64,000 nt of DNA from Burkholderiales bacterium (GTDB lineage Bacteria; Pseudomonadota; Gammaproteobacteria; Burkholderiales; Burkholderiaceae_C), in NCBI GenBank assembly GCA_016213205.1, contig JACRAZ010000025.1, forward strand, positions 1 to 64,000. The letters are read 5' to 3'. This document shows, one piece after another, positions 1 through 7,498 of the stretch. Position numbers and translations under genes: made by a program. The notes below the pieces were generated by a model. That model saw only the letters and a list, made by a program, of their open reading frames with translations. It was not told the DNA's origin and did not search any database. How positions within the stretch are numbered: the stretch's first letter is position 1; every line of letters starts with the position of its first letter.

Positions 1-339
1 GCCCTGCCCGCGGCCGCGCAGCGGCCAGCCCCCGCCCGCCCCGCACCGGTGCTGCCGGAGCGTCGCACCGCACAGGGCGGGGCCGGCGACAGCCCGCCGC
101 CGCTGCGGCCGCCCCCGGAGGCGAGCCCCCGGTCCGGGGCCGCCACCGATGGCGCGCTGTCGCCGGTGCCCGCCGCCCGGGAGTCACGCGACCCGCGTGA
201 ACAGTGCGGTGGCCGCATGCTGCTGGCCTTGCACAAGTGCCTGGTGCGCGAGTGCTCCAAGCCCCAGTACTTCGACCACCCCGAGTGCGTGCAGGCGCGC
301 GCCATCGAGGAGCGTGCCCGCGCACTGGGCAGCCCGTGA
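1..339 (+). CDS. C-terminal fragment of a Pro/Ala-rich protein with a Cys-rich tail (5' end outside window)
   Basis: The frame is open from the first base and stops at 337-339, so this is the end of a gene that begins left of the window. The visible 112 residues have a low-complexity Pro/Ala/Arg-rich first half, typical of a linker. A compact tail follows with four cysteines (CGGRMLLALHKC, then C six residues on, then HPEC). From memory, a similar Cys-containing tail follows a proline-rich linker in some Burkholderiales Ser/Thr kinase-like proteins, so that is one possibility. No catalytic domain is in view and the function is not assigned. A GTG at 49 could start a short gene, but the linker-like composition upstream argues for a longer one. 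Confidence 0.45.
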   Translation, partial: ALPAAAQRPAPARPAPVLPERRTAQGGAGDSPPPLRPPPEASPRSGAATDGALSPVPAARESRDPREQCGGRMLLALHKCLVRECSKPQYFDHPECVQARAIEERARALGSP

Positions 340-465
340 TTCCCCGGGCCGCCGCAGGGCCGGCCAAGCCGTCACGGCCGTGACAGTTCCCGGGTTCGCG
401 CGATTGCGGCCCCGGCCGGGCATCGCATACTCCCCGCTCTGCACGAACTCCCGACCGCTCGCACC

Positions 466-2163
466 ATGACTGCCCAGCCCACCCGACCGCACCATGCCAT
501 CTGGCCCGCGCGCCTGCCGCGCGAACTGGTGCTGCCCGACACCAGCCTGTGGTTCAACCTCGAGGTCTCGGCCACCCGCTATCCCGAGCGCGCCGCCTAC
601 CTGTTCTTCGGCCAGCCCCTGCGGTATGCCGAGCTCAGGCGCCAGGCCGAGGCACTGGCCGGCTGGCTGCAGGCCCAGGGCGTGGCCAAGGGCGACCGGG
701 TCATCGTCTACATGCAGAACTGCCCGCAGTTCGTGGTGGCGGTGCACGGCGTGCTGCGTGCGGATGCGGTGGTGGTGCCGGTCAACCCGATGAACAAGGC
801 CGACGAGTTCGGCCACTACATCACCGACTCCGGTGCCCGCATCGCGCTGACCACCGCCGATCTGGCCGGCATCGTGGCCGAGGCCGATGCGCAGGTGCCC
901 GCCGAGCAGCGCCTGAAGCACATCGTGGCCACCCGCTTCGCCGATGCGATGCCGGCCGAGATCGACCCCGCCGAGCGCCCCAGCGAGACCATCCTGCAGT
1001 GGCTGCTGGCCGACCCGCCGCTGCCGCCGGGTGCGCTGCGCTGGGCCGACGTGCTGGCCGAAGGCCGCGTGCCCGCGCCGCACACCGCGCGGCCGGACGA
1101 CATGGCGCTGCTGCCCTACACCTCGGGCACCACCGGCCTGCCCAAGGGCTGCATCCACACCCATCGCACGCTGATGCAGAACGTGATCGGCGGCGGCCAG
1201 TGGGGCCATGCCGGCCCCGAGACCGTGAGCCTGGGCGTGGTGCCGATGTTCCACATCACCGGCTTCATCTACGGCGTGCTGGGCTCGGTGGCCGGCGGCG
1301 GCACCACGGTGATCCTGCCGCGCTGGGACCGCGAGCTCGCCGGCCGGTTGATCGCGCGGCACAAGGTCTCGCACTGGACCTGCATCCCGACGATGATCAT
1401 CGACCTCTTCGGCAGCCCCAACTACGCGAGCTTCGACCTCTCCAGCCTGCGCTACCTGTCCGGCGGCGGCGCGGCCATGCCGCAGGCCGTGGCCGAGCGG
1501 CTGCAGAAGGAGTTCGGCATCACCTTCGCCGAAGGCTACGGCCTCACCGAGACCGCCGCGCCCACCCATGCCAACCTGCCCGAGCGTGCCAAGCTGCAGT
1601 GCCTGGGCATCCCGATCTTCGGCACCGATTCACGCATCATCGACCCCGACACGCTGAAGGAGCTGCCCCCGGGCGAGATCGGCGAGATCGTGACCAACGG
1701 CCCGCAGGTCTTCAAGGGCTACTGGGGCCACCCCGAGGCCACCCGCGCCTCGTTCATCGAACTCGACGGCAAGCCCTTCTTCCGCACCGGCGACCTCGGC
1801 CGCATGGACGAGGAGGGCTACTTCTTCATCACCGACCGCCTCAAGCGCATGATCAACGCCAGCGGCTTCAAGATCTGGCCCAGCGAGGTGGAGATGCTGC
1901 TGTTCAAGTGCCCGGCGGTGCAGGAGGCCTGCGTCATCGCCAGCCGCGATGCGTATCGCGGCGAAACCGTCAAGGCGGTGGTGGTGCTGCGCGCCGATGC
2001 ACGTGGCAAGACCACCGAGCAGGACATCATCACCTGGGCGCGCGACCACATGGCGGCCTACAAGGTGCCGCGCATCGTCGAGTTCGTCGAATCGCTGCCC
2101 AAGTCCGGCTCGGGCAAGGTGATGTGGCGGCAGTTGCAGGAGCAAGAGGCCAAGGCGGCCTGA
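466..2163 (+). CDS. AMP-forming acyl-CoA synthetase (long-chain fatty-acid-CoA ligase family)
   Basis: A 565-residue member of the ANL adenylating superfamily that should activate a carboxylic acid to an acyl-adenylate and then to its CoA thioester in the cytosol. The phosphate-binding motif YTSGTTGLPKG begins at residue 218. The adenine-binding motif GYGLTETA is near 357, RTGDLG near 440, and the hinge and C-terminal domain carry DRLKRMINASGFKIWP. The adenylation lysine is K551 in SGSGKV. Length and motif order match medium/long-chain fatty-acid ligases, but the acyl specificity cannot be read from the sequence. The ATG at 466 fits the family's usual N-terminus. It is probably monocistronic or followed by the small gene at 2182. 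Confidence 0.93.
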   Translation: MTAQPTRPHHAIWPARLPRELVLPDTSLWFNLEVSATRYPERAAYLFFGQPLRYAELRRQAEALAGWLQAQGVAKGDRVIVYMQNCPQFVVAVHGVLRADAVVVPVNPMNKADEFGHYITDSGARIALTTADLAGIVAEADAQVPAEQRLKHIVATRFADAMPAEIDPAERPSETILQWLLADPPLPPGALRWADVLAEGRVPAPHTARPDDMALLPYTSGTTGLPKGCIHTHRTLMQNVIGGGQWGHAGPETVSLGVVPMFHITGFIYGVLGSVAGGGTTVILPRWDRELAGRLIARHKVSHWTCIPTMIIDLFGSPNYASFDLSSLRYLSGGGAAMPQAVAERLQKEFGITFAEGYGLTETAAPTHANLPERAKLQCLGIPIFGTDSRIIDPDTLKELPPGEIGEIVTNGPQVFKGYWGHPEATRASFIELDGKPFFRTGDLGRMDEEGYFFITDRLKRMINASGFKIWPSEVEMLLFKCPAVQEACVIASRDAYRGETVKAVVVLRADARGKTTEQDIITWARDHMAAYKVPRIVEFVESLPKSGSGKVMWRQLQEQEAKAA

Positions 2164-2181
2164 GGCACCCATGAGGCATCC

Positions 2182-2457
2182 ATGAAGCACCCTCTCTCAG
2201 ACGCTGCCGCGCTGGTGGTCGCCGGGCTGGCAGCGTTGGGGCCCGCCGCCGCGCAGCCCGCTGCCCCCGCGGAGACCGGCCGCAGCATGCTCAGCGCTGC
2301 CTGCCAGGCCGACCTGAAGAAGCTGTGCCCCGACGTGGCCCCGGGCGGTGGCCGGGTGGCCGCGTGCCTCAAGGGCAAGAAGGACCAGCTCAGCCCCACC
2401 TGCAAGGCCGACCTGGCCCAGCGGGCCGCGGGCGGGCCGGCACCCGCCTCGCGCTGA
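2182..2457 (+). CDS. small secreted cysteine-rich (GLG1-like repeat) protein
   Basis: A 91-residue protein with a short N-terminal hydrophobic segment ending in an Ala-rich stretch (GPAAAQP), consistent with a cleaved signal peptide. The mature part has a four-cysteine unit, CQADLKKLCPDV then VAACLKGKK then CKADL, which resembles the cysteine-rich GLG1 repeat common in small exported proteobacterial proteins. Its role is unknown. It starts 18 bases after the ligase stop, and the intervening bases contain a near-duplicate of ATGAGGCA/CCATGA, so an ATG at 2171 gives only a four-codon reading frame. The same-strand proximity suggests cotranscription with the ligase, but no functional link is evident. 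Confidence 0.75.
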   Translation: MKHPLSDAAALVVAGLAALGPAAAQPAAPAETGRSMLSAACQADLKKLCPDVAPGGGRVAACLKGKKDQLSPTCKADLAQRAAGGPAPASR

Positions 2458-2488
2458 GCGGCCGCGCCGGCCCGCCGGGTGGGGGCCG

Positions 2489-3091
2489 TCAGAACCCCGA
2501 GCCGGGGGTGCCCAGGAAGGCCAGTTCTTCCTCGGTGCTGGCCCGCCCCAGTGCCAGGTTGCGGTGCGGGAAGCGGCCGAAACGCGCCACGATCTCCTGG
2601 TGCCGCCGCGCCCACTGCAGCAGGCCGGCCAGCGCGGGCTCGTCGTGCTCGAGCGCGCCGAACAGGCGCAGCGATTCGTCCTGCGCCGCCAGGTCTTCCG
2701 CGTGCTCGAAGGGCAGGTAGACGAACTGGCGCTGCACGCCACTGAGCAAGCGGTCCTGCCCGGCGGCCAGCATCGCACGCGCCGCGGCCAGCGCACGCGC
2801 ATCGCCGGCGAAGGCGCGCGCGGTGTCGCGAAAGGCATTGCGGGTGAACTGGTCCAGCACGATCACCTGCGCCAGCGCCGACAGCGGCTGCTGCGCCCAG
2901 GACACCAGCGCACCGTCCAGCGCCTGCTCGATCAGCGGCCCGAAGCGCGCACGGATCTGGGCATCGAAGGCCGCGTCCTTGCGGAACCAGGCCGCGCGCG
3001 GCTGCAGGGAGGCCGGGTCTTCGGGTGGGCCGAACCAGAAGTGCAGCACCTCGTCGCTGGCACTGTTTGGCATTGGTGCAGTTGCATCCAT
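2489..3091 (-). CDS. DUF924 family protein
   Basis: A 200-residue protein of the DUF924 family, recognised by the N-terminal FWFG signature, the AWFRKDAAFD segment, and the central VLDQFTRNAFR and FVYLPFEHAED motifs. The family has a tetratricopeptide-like helical fold and no established function. The ATG at 3091 is preferred because the family begins a few residues before FWFG. An upstream in-frame ATG at 3190 would add 33 Cys/Arg-rich residues with no family similarity. It converges with the small Cys-rich gene and is divergent from the gene at 3250. Confidence 0.85.
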   Translation of the reverse strand: MDATAPMPNSASDEVLHFWFGPPEDPASLQPRAAWFRKDAAFDAQIRARFGPLIEQALDGALVSWAQQPLSALAQVIVLDQFTRNAFRDTARAFAGDARALAAARAMLAAGQDRLLSGVQRQFVYLPFEHAEDLAAQDESLRLFGALEHDEPALAGLLQWARRHQEIVARFGRFPHRNLALGRASTEEELAFLGTPGSGF

Positions 3092-3249
3092 GGCGCACTC
3101 CGTTCGCTGTCGCTTCGCGATTGTCGTCTGCAATCCACAGCGCCCGCGGTTCCGGCAACAGCACCGTTCGGTCGGGCGCATCCGATGCAAGGCTTCCGCC
3201 CGAAACGGCCTGACAAGGCTGTCGGTTTGCGACCAGCGGGAGGGACTCC

Positions 3250-3729
3250 ATGGAGAACGTCAAGGCGCTCCTGCAGCGCATCGTCGTGTTCGTTTGTGTC
3301 GCGCTGTGCGCCGGCATGTCGCAGGCGCAGAACCTGGCGCCAGGCTTCGCGGGCCTGCAGGCCGATGCCAAGGTGGTGATCGCGCCGATCGATGTCGAGC
3401 TGTTCTCGGTGTCTGCGGGCGGCGTGCTCGAGCCCATGGCCGAGTGGACCGATGCCGCGCAACGGCACATGAAGACGGCGCTGATGGCGCGAGCCACCTC
3501 GCTGGGCCTGGGCAGCCTCGAACTCAGCGGCAGCCAGGCCGATGACCTGGCCGAACTGCTCAGCCTGCATGCCGCCGTGGCGCGGTCGATCTCCATCCAC
3601 CATCGCGGCGCGTTGAAGCTGCCGACCAAGGAAGACAAGCTGGATTGGTCGTTCGGCGACGTGCTGCGCCCTCTCTGGCCGGTGCCGCACTGGCCTTGCC
3701 CGGTGCGGCCGGCGCCGCCGAGTGGCTGA
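3250..3729 (+). CDS. secreted protein of unknown function, apparently truncated at its 3' end
   Basis: A 159-residue product with a clear signal peptide (hydrophobic VVFVCVALCAGMSQA, cleavage near residue 26). The body matches a Burkholderiales family I recall (segments PIDVELFSVSAGG, LHAAVARSI, LDWSFGD), whose members continue for roughly another hundred residues. Here the homologous part ends just after LDWSFGDVLRPL. A short Pro/Trp-rich tail follows, and the frame stops at 3727-3729, overlapping the M48 protease reading frame. This suggests a deletion fused the two genes. The family length is from memory, not checked. Ribosome-binding bases GGGAGG (3239-3244) precede the ATG. Confidence 0.6.
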   Translation: MENVKALLQRIVVFVCVALCAGMSQAQNLAPGFAGLQADAKVVIAPIDVELFSVSAGGVLEPMAEWTDAAQRHMKTALMARATSLGLGSLELSGSQADDLAELLSLHAAVARSISIHHRGALKLPTKEDKLDWSFGDVLRPLWPVPHWPCPVRPAPPSG

Positions 3730-4793
3730 TGCCGGAGCGCCTGTCCAAGCCCGAACTGTCCACCGACGAGGGCGGGCTGTGGGCGATGATGGATCGTGAG
3801 GAGACACGCCTGCGCCGGGGAGGCTTCCTGCTGCGCGATGCCGCGCTGCGCGACTACCTCACCGAGATCGCCTGCAAGCTCGGTGGCCCGCACTGCAACG
3901 ACACGCGCGTCGCTGCCGTGCGCACGCCCTGGTTCAACGCGTCGATGGCCCCCAACGGCATGATGCAGGTCTGGTCCGGCCTGCTGCTGCGCATGGACAA
4001 CGAGGCCCAGCTCGCTGCCGTGATGGGCCACGAGATCGGCCACTACCTGCAACGCCACTCGGTCGCCCGGCTGCGCGACATCAAGGCGCGCACGGCCTTC
4101 ATGGGCGTGCTGGCCTTTGCCGGCGGCATCGGGCTGATCGGGCAACTGGCGGTGCTAGCCGGGGCCTTCGGCTATTCGCGCGAGCATGAGTCCGAGGCCG
4201 ACGCCATCGGCCTGCAACTGATGCGCAAGGCCGGCTACGACGCGCGCGAGGCGGCGCGCGTGTGGCAGAACCTGCGCGACGAACTCAGCGCCGGTGCCGG
4301 TGGCGACCCGGCCAGGAAGAGTGTGCTGTTCGCCACCCACCCGCCCACCGAGGAACGCCAGCGCGTGCTTGCCGAACTGGCCGGCAGCGCGGGCGGCTTT
4401 CTCGGTGAGGCAGGGTTCGCCGCGCGCATCGAGCCGCTCATGCCCGATCTGGTCGACGACGAATTGCGGCGCGCCCAGTACGACGAAAGCCTGGTGCTGT
4501 TCACGCGGCTGTCCCAGCGCCGACCGCAGCGTGCCGACCTGCACTTTGCCCGCGGCGAGGCGCTGCGCCTGCGCGCCCAGGGTGACGATGCCGGCCAGGC
4601 CCTGGCCGAGTACCGTCTGGCGCTTCAACTCGAACGGCCACCGCCGCAGACACACCGATCCGTCGGTCTTGTGCACCGCCTGCAGGGGCAGCGTGCCGAG
4701 GCGGCGGCGGCCTTCGACCAATACCTTCAACTGGCGCCCGAGGCGCCGGATGCCGAACTGATCCGCTCCTACCTTGCTGAGCTGACATCATGA
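3645..4793 (+). CDS. M48 family zinc metalloprotease with C-terminal TPR-like region (BepA-like)
   Basis: A zinc endopeptidase, probably periplasmic and involved in outer-membrane quality control. The zinc site HEIGH lies at about residues 129-133 counted from 3645, and ESEAD supplies the third ligand. The C-terminal third (LHFARGEALRL, AEYRLALQLE, AFDQYLQLAP) has TPR-like helical pairs, as in BepA/YfgC. The start is uncertain. A TTG at 3645 retains a signal-peptide-like stretch (SLAGAALALPGAAGA). An ATG at 3729 forms a TGATG overlap with the truncated gene upstream and gives 354 residues without a signal. The expected native start seems lost in a deletion-like junction near 3650-3680. The stop overlaps the next gene's ATG (ATGA at 4790). 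Confidence 0.85.
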   Translation: MVVRRRAAPSLAGAALALPGAAGAAEWLMPERLSKPELSTDEGGLWAMMDREETRLRRGGFLLRDAALRDYLTEIACKLGGPHCNDTRVAAVRTPWFNASMAPNGMMQVWSGLLLRMDNEAQLAAVMGHEIGHYLQRHSVARLRDIKARTAFMGVLAFAGGIGLIGQLAVLAGAFGYSREHESEADAIGLQLMRKAGYDAREAARVWQNLRDELSAGAGGDPARKSVLFATHPPTEERQRVLAELAGSAGGFLGEAGFAARIEPLMPDLVDDELRRAQYDESLVLFTRLSQRRPQRADLHFARGEALRLRAQGDDAGQALAEYRLALQLERPPPQTHRSVGLVHRLQGQRAEAAAAFDQYLQLAPEAPDAELIRSYLAELTS

Positions 4794-5362
4794 ATCTCTT
4801 CCGATTGTTCGTCGTTTCCATGTTGCTGGCCCTGGCGGGCTGCGCCAACGTGGCCAAGGTCTCCACGGGCGAGGTCACCGTGGAGGACCGAATCGTCATG
4901 ACCCTCGGTGCGGCCTGGAACCAGGTCAACCTGCCCAACCGTCGCAAGCCGGTGCTGTGGACGCAGGACGGCATCACCGTGGACGCGCTCGAGTGGTGGA
5001 TCGGCGTTCGCGATGGCGACAACCTGGTCGAGGTGGCCAAGGACAAGCGGCCGCTCACGTTCCGCGCCAGCATGGAGCCGCACGAGCTGGCCTCCCTGTT
5101 CGAAGGCGTCTACGGCAAGGATGGCTCGACCTTCAAGCTCGACCGGCTCGCGCCGACCGACTTCCTGGGTGGCAAGGGCTACCGGCTCGACGGCTCCGTG
5201 GTGCGCAAGGCGGACGACGTGCGGGTGGCTGGCGTGGCCTGGTTCACCGTGCGCAATGGCGAACTGTTCGCGATGACCTTCACGGCGCCGCGCCTGGGCT
5301 TCTTTCCCAGGCACCAGGGCAAGGTGGAACAGGTGGCCCGATCGGCCCGCCCGAAGGCCTGA
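4790..5362 (+). CDS. putative lipoprotein of unknown function
   Basis: A 190-residue protein with a lipobox LALAGC (acylated Cys at about residue 18), so it should be anchored to the outer or inner membrane facing the periplasm. The mature part has no catalytic motif I recognise. It alternates beta-like segments (VDALEWWIGVRDG, LTFRASM, VAGVAWFTVRNGELFAMTF). Its ATG overlaps the stop of the M48 protease gene by four bases (ATGA), indicating translational coupling and a shared envelope role with the protease. It converges with the prolyl oligopeptidase gene, leaving only three bases between stops. Confidence 0.8.
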   Translation: MNLFRLFVVSMLLALAGCANVAKVSTGEVTVEDRIVMTLGAAWNQVNLPNRRKPVLWTQDGITVDALEWWIGVRDGDNLVEVAKDKRPLTFRASMEPHELASLFEGVYGKDGSTFKLDRLAPTDFLGGKGYRLDGSVVRKADDVRVAGVAWFTVRNGELFAMTFTAPRLGFFPRHQGKVEQVARSARPKA

Positions 5363-5365
5363 ACC

Positions 5366-7498
5366 TCAACGCCCGCCGAGCCGCTGCCACAGGAACGCAA
5401 ACCCCAGCGCCAGCATCTCGGCACGCTGGTCGTTGTCGGCCGCGCCGGCGTGGCCGCCTTCGATGTTCTCGTAGTACAGCGTGGCATGGCCCTGCTCGGC
5501 CATGCGGGCGGCCATCTTGCGGGCGTGGCCCGGGTGCACCCGGTCGTCGCGGGTGGAGGTGGTGAACAGCACCGGCGGCAGCTTTGCACCGGGCTTCACG
5601 TTCTGGTAGGGGCTGTAGGCGGAGATCCAGGCCCACTCTTCCGGCTTGTCGGGGTTGCCGTACTCGGCCATCCAGGAGGCGCCCGCCAACAGCCGGTGGT
5701 AGCGCTTCATGTCCAGCAGCGGCACGCGGCAGACCACCGCGTTGAACAGTTCCGGGCGTTGCAGCATCACTGCGCCCACCAGCAGCCCACCGTTGCTGCC
5801 GCCCTCGATGCCCAGTTGCGCGGGGCGGGTGATCTTGCGGGCGATCAGGTCTTCGGCCACGGCGGCGAAATCGTCGTAGCTGGTCTGCTTGCCGGCCTTC
5901 ACCGCCGCCTGGTGCCAGGCCGGGCCGAATTCGCCCCCGCCCCGGATGTTGGCCAGCACGAAGACGCCCCCGCGTTCAATCCAGCCACGGCCGTAAGTGG
6001 CCAGGTAGCGCGGCCGTTGCGAGACCTCGAAGCCCCCGTAGCCGTACAGCAGCGTGGGGTTCATGCCGTCCGCCGTGGCGCCCTGGGGCCACACCACGAA
6101 GTAGGGCACGCGCGTGCCGTCCTTCGAGCGTGCGAAGTGCTGTTCCACCCGCACGCCGGTGGCGTCGAAGAACGCGGGCAGCGCCTTCAGCGCGTCGAGC
6201 CGGCCGCTGCGGGCATCGGCCAGGAACAGGGTGTCGGGCGTGGTGAAGCCGCTGTGGGTGAGCAGCACGGCCTCGGCCAGCGGGTCGTCGGCCAGTTGTG
6301 GCTCGTGCAGGCTCAGCAACGACAGGCTGCCCGGCGTGGGCGTGGCGATGGGCCGGTGCTGCCAGCGGCCCTGCTCGAGGCGCCAGGCCTCGAGCCGGCT
6401 GCTCACGTTGTCCAGCAGGTTCAGCAACAGGTGGGTGCGGGTGGTGGTGATGCCGGCGAGCGATCGTGCCGGCGTGGGCTCGAACAGGCGCACGAAGCGT
6501 CGCTCGCCCCGCTGGAAGGCCTTGAAGTCGATCGCCAGCAACGCGCCGCGCGGGTGGTGCTGGTCGGCCTCCAGCGGCCAGTCGCTGCGCAGCTGCACCA
6601 GCAATTGCGGGCCCCACAGCCACATCTGCGCGTCGGGCGGCAGGTCGATGGGCTGCAGCTTGCCATCGGGCAGCTGCAGGAAGCGCCGCTGCTCGAAGCG
6701 ATTCACGTAACGCACGAAGACGGTGGCCTCGGCGCCCGGCGTGCGGGTGATCTCGACCAGGGCGCCGACATCGCTGCGCTCGACCTCGAACACGGTGCGC
6801 GCCTCGGCGAGTGGCTGGCCGCGGCGCCAGCGCTGCTGCAGGCGCGGGTAGCCCGAGACGGTGGTCGAGCCGGGGCCGACATCGGTGCCCACGAGCAGCG
6901 TGTCGCCGTCCAGCCACTCGACGCTGGACTTGGCCTCCGGCAGCGTGAAGCCGTTGCGCACGAAGGCCTTGTCGACGGTGTCGAACTCGCGCCACACCTT
7001 GGCATCGGCGCCCCCGCGCGAGAGGCTGATCATGCAGCGCCGGTGCGCGGGCGCCAGGCACGACGCCGCGCCCCACACCCAGTTTTCGCCCTCGGCCTTG
7101 GCCAGCGCGTCCAGGTCGAGCACTGTTTCCCATTCAGGCTGGGGTGTGCGGTACTCGGGCAGGGTGGTGCGGCGCCACACACCGCGTGGGTGCTGCGGGT
7201 CGCGCCACAGGTTGTACAGCCAGGCGCCATGGCGCGCGACCGTGGGGATGCGTTCGGCGCTGTCGAGCACCGCGCGCAGGCGGCTGCGCAGGGCCTCGTA
7301 GCCCGGCTGCGCATGCAGCTGCGCGCGCGTGGCGGCATTGCGCTCGCGCACCCAGGCCAGCGCCTTCTCGTCTTGCACCGCCTCCAGCCACAGGTAGGGG
7401 TCTTCCGGCGCCGCGGCCGGCACCTGGGCCGCAGCAGCGGCGCCGAGAAACAGCGTCACCGCCAGGCCGGCGGCTCGCCAGCAGAACAGGCGGCTCAT
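5366..7498 (-). CDS. prolyl oligopeptidase family serine peptidase (S9A), copy 1
   Basis: A 710-residue secreted peptidase. A signal peptide (LAVTLFLGAAAAAQ) precedes the seven-bladed propeller and the C-terminal alpha/beta-hydrolase domain. The triad is Ser about 568 in GGSNGG, Asp about 652 in TRDDRVHP and His about 683 in EGGHAG. The family cleaves short peptides after proline. The ATG at 7498 is chosen because the signal peptide starts there, and it overlaps the stop of the upstream paralogue by four bases (ATGA). The two proteins are the same length and share long near-identical stretches in the catalytic domain, so they form a tandem duplication and a coupled two-gene operon. Confidence 0.93.
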   Translation of the reverse strand: MSRLFCWRAAGLAVTLFLGAAAAAQVPAAAPEDPYLWLEAVQDEKALAWVRERNAATRAQLHAQPGYEALRSRLRAVLDSAERIPTVARHGAWLYNLWRDPQHPRGVWRRTTLPEYRTPQPEWETVLDLDALAKAEGENWVWGAASCLAPAHRRCMISLSRGGADAKVWREFDTVDKAFVRNGFTLPEAKSSVEWLDGDTLLVGTDVGPGSTTVSGYPRLQQRWRRGQPLAEARTVFEVERSDVGALVEITRTPGAEATVFVRYVNRFEQRRFLQLPDGKLQPIDLPPDAQMWLWGPQLLVQLRSDWPLEADQHHPRGALLAIDFKAFQRGERRFVRLFEPTPARSLAGITTTRTHLLLNLLDNVSSRLEAWRLEQGRWQHRPIATPTPGSLSLLSLHEPQLADDPLAEAVLLTHSGFTTPDTLFLADARSGRLDALKALPAFFDATGVRVEQHFARSKDGTRVPYFVVWPQGATADGMNPTLLYGYGGFEVSQRPRYLATYGRGWIERGGVFVLANIRGGGEFGPAWHQAAVKAGKQTSYDDFAAVAEDLIARKITRPAQLGIEGGSNGGLLVGAVMLQRPELFNAVVCRVPLLDMKRYHRLLAGASWMAEYGNPDKPEEWAWISAYSPYQNVKPGAKLPPVLFTTSTRDDRVHPGHARKMAARMAEQGHATLYYENIEGGHAGAADNDQRAEMLALGFAFLWQRLGGR

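Noticed and set aside
2163-2185. Short repeat ATGAGGCA/CCATGA with an extra ATG at 2171
   Set aside because: The ATG at 2171 opens only a four-codon frame. The repeat is too short to be a repeat family, and ATG 2182 is the real start.
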